From the NCBI RefSeq assembly GCF_017654505.1, contig NC_054535.1:41358664-41422663 (forward strand): a stretch of DNA of 64,000 bases. Direction: 5' to 3'. Positions 60,365 through 64,000 of this stretch are shown here, in pieces. How positions within the stretch are numbered: position 1 is the first letter of the stretch; each line of letters begins with the position of its first letter. The stretch is from Polyodon spathula (lineage: Eukaryota; Chordata; Actinopteri; Acipenseriformes; Polyodontidae). Below the pieces are notes generated by a model. That model saw nothing but the letters and a program-made list of their open reading frames with translations, did no database searches and had not been told where the DNA came from. A program made the position numbers and the translations under genes.

Positions 60365-61419
60365 TGTAAGAAATGAACCCTGGTCCTGTACACTCTCGCT
60401 CTCTCTGTACCATTGGCGTCTCTTATATGTCTGTTTCAAGGTGAGTTATGTACTCTTTCATTAATTAAAACTGTGTTTCTCCAAGTGCAAATTAACTCCT
60501 GATAAATGATAACAATTAACATGGATTTGCTTATAAATTTCCAAGCAAACAAACAAATGTCGCAAGAAGCACTGCTCGTTAAGATATTAACATTATTTCG
60601 CAAATTAACATAAATTGGGAAATCACATTGTGACAATTATTTAATAACGAAATAGGCACAACGACTGCTTGAAAATGCCAAAATTAATGCTACCAATTTC
60701 CTGATGAACGCTGGAGTTATCATTTACAAACCTTTGAAAATCCTGCCCTGTGTCTCTACTTCTGGTAGTTCAGTATCTATTTTTGAATGTCTAAATTATT
60801 GATCGAATGGGTACTCTGCTATGTATGTATATACACCATTACGTTTGACCAACATTTTGTAAAAAGGTTAGGTTTGTCACTGCTTCCATATCCTGTTGTT
60901 CTGCAACAGAGGGAGGTTTTTGAAATTTTCCAATGACACAATCATTTTATTTGCCAATATGCTTGCTGAAAGTATTACAATTAACTAAAATAATCTAAGG
61001 GTTATGTCATGGTTTGTAAATGTAAAAAAGATTGTATCACTGATATATCCAGAGGTTTAAATTAAGAAACGCATGTCCTATGGGTCGATTTCATGGTCAG
61101 CAAACACATTTATCATAAAAAGTTTATATAACCCTGCAAATATGAATGTGGCAGTGGTGGTTCGACAAACTCAAACTCGTCTAATTACAGCGTGCTACAA
61201 TCATGTTACAAAGAAAAAAATCTTTTTTTTTTTTTGTTAGAAATAAACAAAGTACCAGTAATAGTAATACACACAAGGGTAACAATTATCAAGTCTAGGG
61301 TAGCAATTATCTACCATATTTAGTCTTTAATGTTTGGCTATCCCTTTTCAGCATAGTCACAAAACCACATAACTAAATCCCATTATACATACAGTGGTCA
61401 CTGAAAACAAAAAGTTGTA
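60365..61419. other. Noncoding, nothing recognised
   Basis: AT-rich DNA with no gene or named repeat. Confidence 0.5.
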
Positions 61420-61730
61420 CCCATCCTCACCTCTGCGAGTGCTAATTTGACCTTTCAACCTCTATTTGAGGTCTAAATGGAGGTCACAGCACAAACAAAT
61501 GCGGGGGGTTATCTACTGTGACATTATCCAGATGGTGTTGACATAAATATATTGACATCTCAGCTGCCTATCTGGAAAGGATTCAGCTCACCCAGTGAGA
61601 TGTGCATTTATGTGACCGCTATCCATCGTTGAGCATTAGTGCCAGTCGGCCAAGCCCTGCAAACATAGTGACCTTTATCAAAGTAATACCACAGTGTATT
61701 ATCTGACACAAGGCTGGGTCAGCCAACTAT
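61420..61730. promoter_or_regulatory. Candidate conserved noncoding element
   Basis: About 310 bp with balanced composition, no ORF, no repeat, and an evenly complex sequence that stands out from the AT-rich flanks. Includes AATATATTGACATCTCAGC, GCTGCCTATCTGGAAAGG and GTGACCTTTATCAAAG (nuclear-receptor and TCF-like matches). Enhancer function is a guess from texture alone. Confidence 0.3.
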
Positions 61731-62045
61731 GGGGCAATTTCCATGGAAAAATAAAAATAAGTCTCATCTTTTTCTCACTCTATTTTGGTGGTACTTTCGA
61801 ATTGTATGTGTTTCCATGGAGTTTTCTTTTAGCCTGAGAACTTGTTCCAAATGCAAATAACCTAATTAATGTTAATGTATGAGAGAGTATAATTAAATAT
61901 TGTCTGAGTTCCAATTTGGCCTTGCATGACTACTGATATCATACAGCTGTCCTAAACTGGGTTTCCACTACTGATATCGTAAGTCTGTCTTATACTGGGT
62001 TTCCACTAAGTTTTTAGGTTGTGTTAAAACACTGAAAATGCAGCC

Positions 62046-62290
62046 TGCCTAGGGTGACCAGGGATCCCAGTTTAGCCAGGACAGTCCCAGTTTTCCATCA
62101 AAGGTCCCGGTGTCCCAACCTTTTGCTCAAAATCTTTATAAAGTCTCGGTTTTCAGCTTTTGTCAAAATAACACAACACCTGCTTTTAATTTATGGCACC
62201 AGCAGTGAAAAAAAAAATAATTAAAACAAGGTACCAGAGCAGTGGTTTTCAAATTTTTTAGGCCTTATGCCCCTTTCCAAATAATCTAGT
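62046..62290. mobile_element. Possible old hAT-like element ends
   Basis: CTAGGGTGACCAGGGATCCC near 62050 and CAGAGCAGTGGTTTTCAAA near 62234 resemble two different hAT-type termini (the second is the common CAGTGGTTCTCAAA end). No matching inverted partner was found for either, so limits are unknown. Confidence 0.35.
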
Positions 62291-62908
62291 CTACTGTGTA
62301 CCCCCAGCTGAGGTAGGATCATAATGTACCTATGAAAACAGGAAAAAAATATGGCTTTTCTAATTGCTAGATTAAGTACTGTAAATGGAAAACTGCTGCA
62401 CCAACTAAAAATTATATGTAACGTTATTTCAAAATCGAGACTCCTATAAGGATGCCGAAACGAGTCCAAAAACAGCTTATGTTTCTGAAAAACAAAACTA
62501 AGGTTCCAAATTGAATCAAAATCAGAAAACAATTCTCAACAAAAGGCATGCATTTCTTCCAAGAAATGCAGAAGTGTAGAGAGAAAACAGATTTCCTTTT
62601 AAAAGTTACAAATATAGGCTTTTATTTATTTATTTTTTTATTTAGCTCAAATTTTATCATTGAACATTTGAGCTGGGACAATGTAAAATGCTATGTGTGT
62701 CTTGTGTTATATTGAATCCAGCTAGAATAAGCACATTGTTTTGAGGTGATTTACTTTTCTTGAAAGTAGAAAGGGGATATTTATAGCAGGCAATCAAAAA
62801 ACTTTTAGCAAAATGCTGACATGTTAAAGTGTTTAGTGCAGTAGTCTGTTCATGTTAATCAGCTGCAAGACAATTAAAGCTTGTTGATGGGCACTTGCAG
62901 AATGATAT
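62291..62908. other. Noncoding, nothing recognised
   Basis: AT-rich DNA. The 103-codon minus-strand frame at 62221-62532 has no recognisable domain. Confidence 0.5.
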
Positions 62909-64000
62909 TGTAGTGTTTCACTGGCAGGCAGAAAGGACGGAGACGACACGCTTGGTTCCTGTTCTTCAAATCCTTTTAATTTAAGCACACACCACTGGTG
63001 AACACTCTCACGAGCACCCAAACGAGACACACGCTGCTGGACACTCTCATGAGCACCCAAACCAGAGTAAACCGCTCTTTTACAGCACGACTGGGCGCTC
63101 TCACAGCAACCAAACCAGAGACGACCGCTCTGTTACAGCTCGACAGGGCGCTCTCACAGCAACCAAACCAGAGTCAACCGCTCTGTTACAGCATGACTGG
63201 GCGCTCTCACACCAACCAAACCAGAGGCGACCGCTCTGTTACAGCACGACTGGGCACTCTCACAGCACCCAAACCAGAGTCGACCACTCTGTTACAGCAC
63301 GACTGGGCGCTCTCACAGCAACCAAACCAGAGTCGATCGCTCTGTTACAGCATGACTGGGCGCTCTCCGATAGCACCATAACCAGAGGCGACCGCTCTGT
63401 TACAGCACGACTGGGCGCTCTCACGGCACCCAAACCAGAGTCGAAAGCTCTGTTACAGCACGACTGTGCGCTCTCACAGCACCCGGATCGCTACATTGCC
63501 CCCACCTTAGCTTCTTTTTGTCACCAAAAAGTTTGCAGGGCGCAGTGCAGCATATGGCCGTAATCAGTCACCACCCCCCTAAACACAAACCCCCTCCACT
63601 CATGTTCTGTGTTTCCCATCCAGATTCTGATGGGTGGGTTGGTGGGCAGCGCAGTGAGGAAGTCTCTTTCTGCCGGTGTGATCCTGGGTCTTTGGTCAGG
63701 GGCTCCCGTTTAACCCTTCTGATGACCCCTGGGCTTCTTCAAGGGTAGGGTGCCCATTAACTCCCTCTCTACCCCCTAAGCCCGAGTGACTCTTGACCCA
63801 TCGGGGATCCCTCACAGAGAGTGGAAAAACTGGTAGCGGCTATGGCGACCATGGCACCCCTGGCAGCAGCACGGGGCAATCTGACAGCGGAAAAGCTGGT
63901 TCCTCCGGACGTGCAGCTGGCAGTGGCAACAGCGCGGGGACATTCAGGCGGCGGGCACTCAGGACACTGGTGGCGACGCTTGACACTCTGGTGCTTATGG
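62909..64000 (-). mobile_element. LTR retroelement, minus strand, 3' LTR plus part of the interior; runs off the window
   Basis: 3' LTR at 62909-63495 (minus strand reads TGTAGCGATCCGGG ... AAACACTACA). Next to it, ATTGCCCCCACCTTAG is the complement of a purine tract. The following interior matches the reverse complement of 14880-15069 in the element at 13499: GATCGYTACATTGCCCCC, TTTTTGTC.CCA..AAGT.TGCAGGGCGCA, and ATTYTGRTGGGTGGGTTGG. The two are therefore members of one family with different LTR interiors. The 5' end lies beyond 64000. Confidence 0.8.
63050..63490. repeat. 53-bp minisatellite inside the LTR, about eight units
   Basis: Units of GCACGACTGGGCGCTCTCAC, AGCAACCAAACCAGAGTCGA and CCGCTCTGTTACA. 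Sequence differs by 2-6 bases between units and alternates CAACC with CACCC. The 127-codon plus-strand frame at 62998-63381 is produced by the array. Confidence 0.95.

Noticed and set aside
62998..63381. 127-codon plus-strand frame with repeating 17-18 residue units
   Set aside because: Generated by the 53-bp LTR minisatellite; the retroelement is on the other strand.

Overview
This window is vertebrate nuclear DNA, AT-rich and dominated by transposable elements. Tc1-like, pogo-like and PIF/Harbinger-like DNA transposons, an L2-type LINE, a Ty3/gypsy-type retroelement, several solo LTRs and tRNA-derived SINEs point to a ray-finned fish. The SINE types vaguely suggest a non-teleost such as a sturgeon or paddlefish; that is an impression, not a demonstration. 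No rRNA, canonical tRNA, CRISPR array or prokaryotic feature was seen.

One convincing host protein-coding gene is present, on the + strand at 25895-30634. Four exons with matching splice phases and GT/AG borders join into a 372-residue secreted TGF-beta superfamily ligand: signal peptide, prodomain, RSRR processing site and a cystine-knot domain with six of the seven canonical cysteines. The cysteine that normally links two monomers is leucine. The sequence resembles Lefty, Nodal and TGF-beta in different places, so the subfamily is left open.

Layout. 1-2790: noncoding DNA with half of a MITE, a SINE and a possible conserved noncoding block (1470-1640). 2793-4472: a Tc1-like MITE carrying a 1313-bp transposon that encodes part of an uncharacterised transposon protein; a 374-bp relative lies at 5764-6137. 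10594-11449: pogo-like remnant. 13499-15110: small LTR retroelement with a decayed gag zinc knuckle and a coding minisatellite. 17454-17939: long-TIR MITE. 18830-19520: PIF/Harbinger element. 24102-24522: solo LTR. 25895-30634: the ligand gene, with a SINE-like repeat and a TA array in intron 3. 31524-34540: LTR, SINE, TG array and a Tc1-like MITE. 38871-44545: minisatellites leading into an L2-type LINE split by a Tc1 transposon at 41568-43043. 47455-50156: decayed Ty3/gypsy pol with a 3' LTR. 51173-51660: second LINE fragment. 53602-57480: LTRs, a long hexamer-based repeat and a pogo-like end. 58871-60362: Tc1-like element split by a solo LTR with a perfect CCCCC duplication. 62909-64000: 3' end of a minus-strand LTR element related to the one at 13499, with a 53-bp minisatellite in its LTR.

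The mobile elements are mostly inactivated and do not form a pathway with the ligand gene. They do record at least three clear nested insertions with readable target-site duplications.
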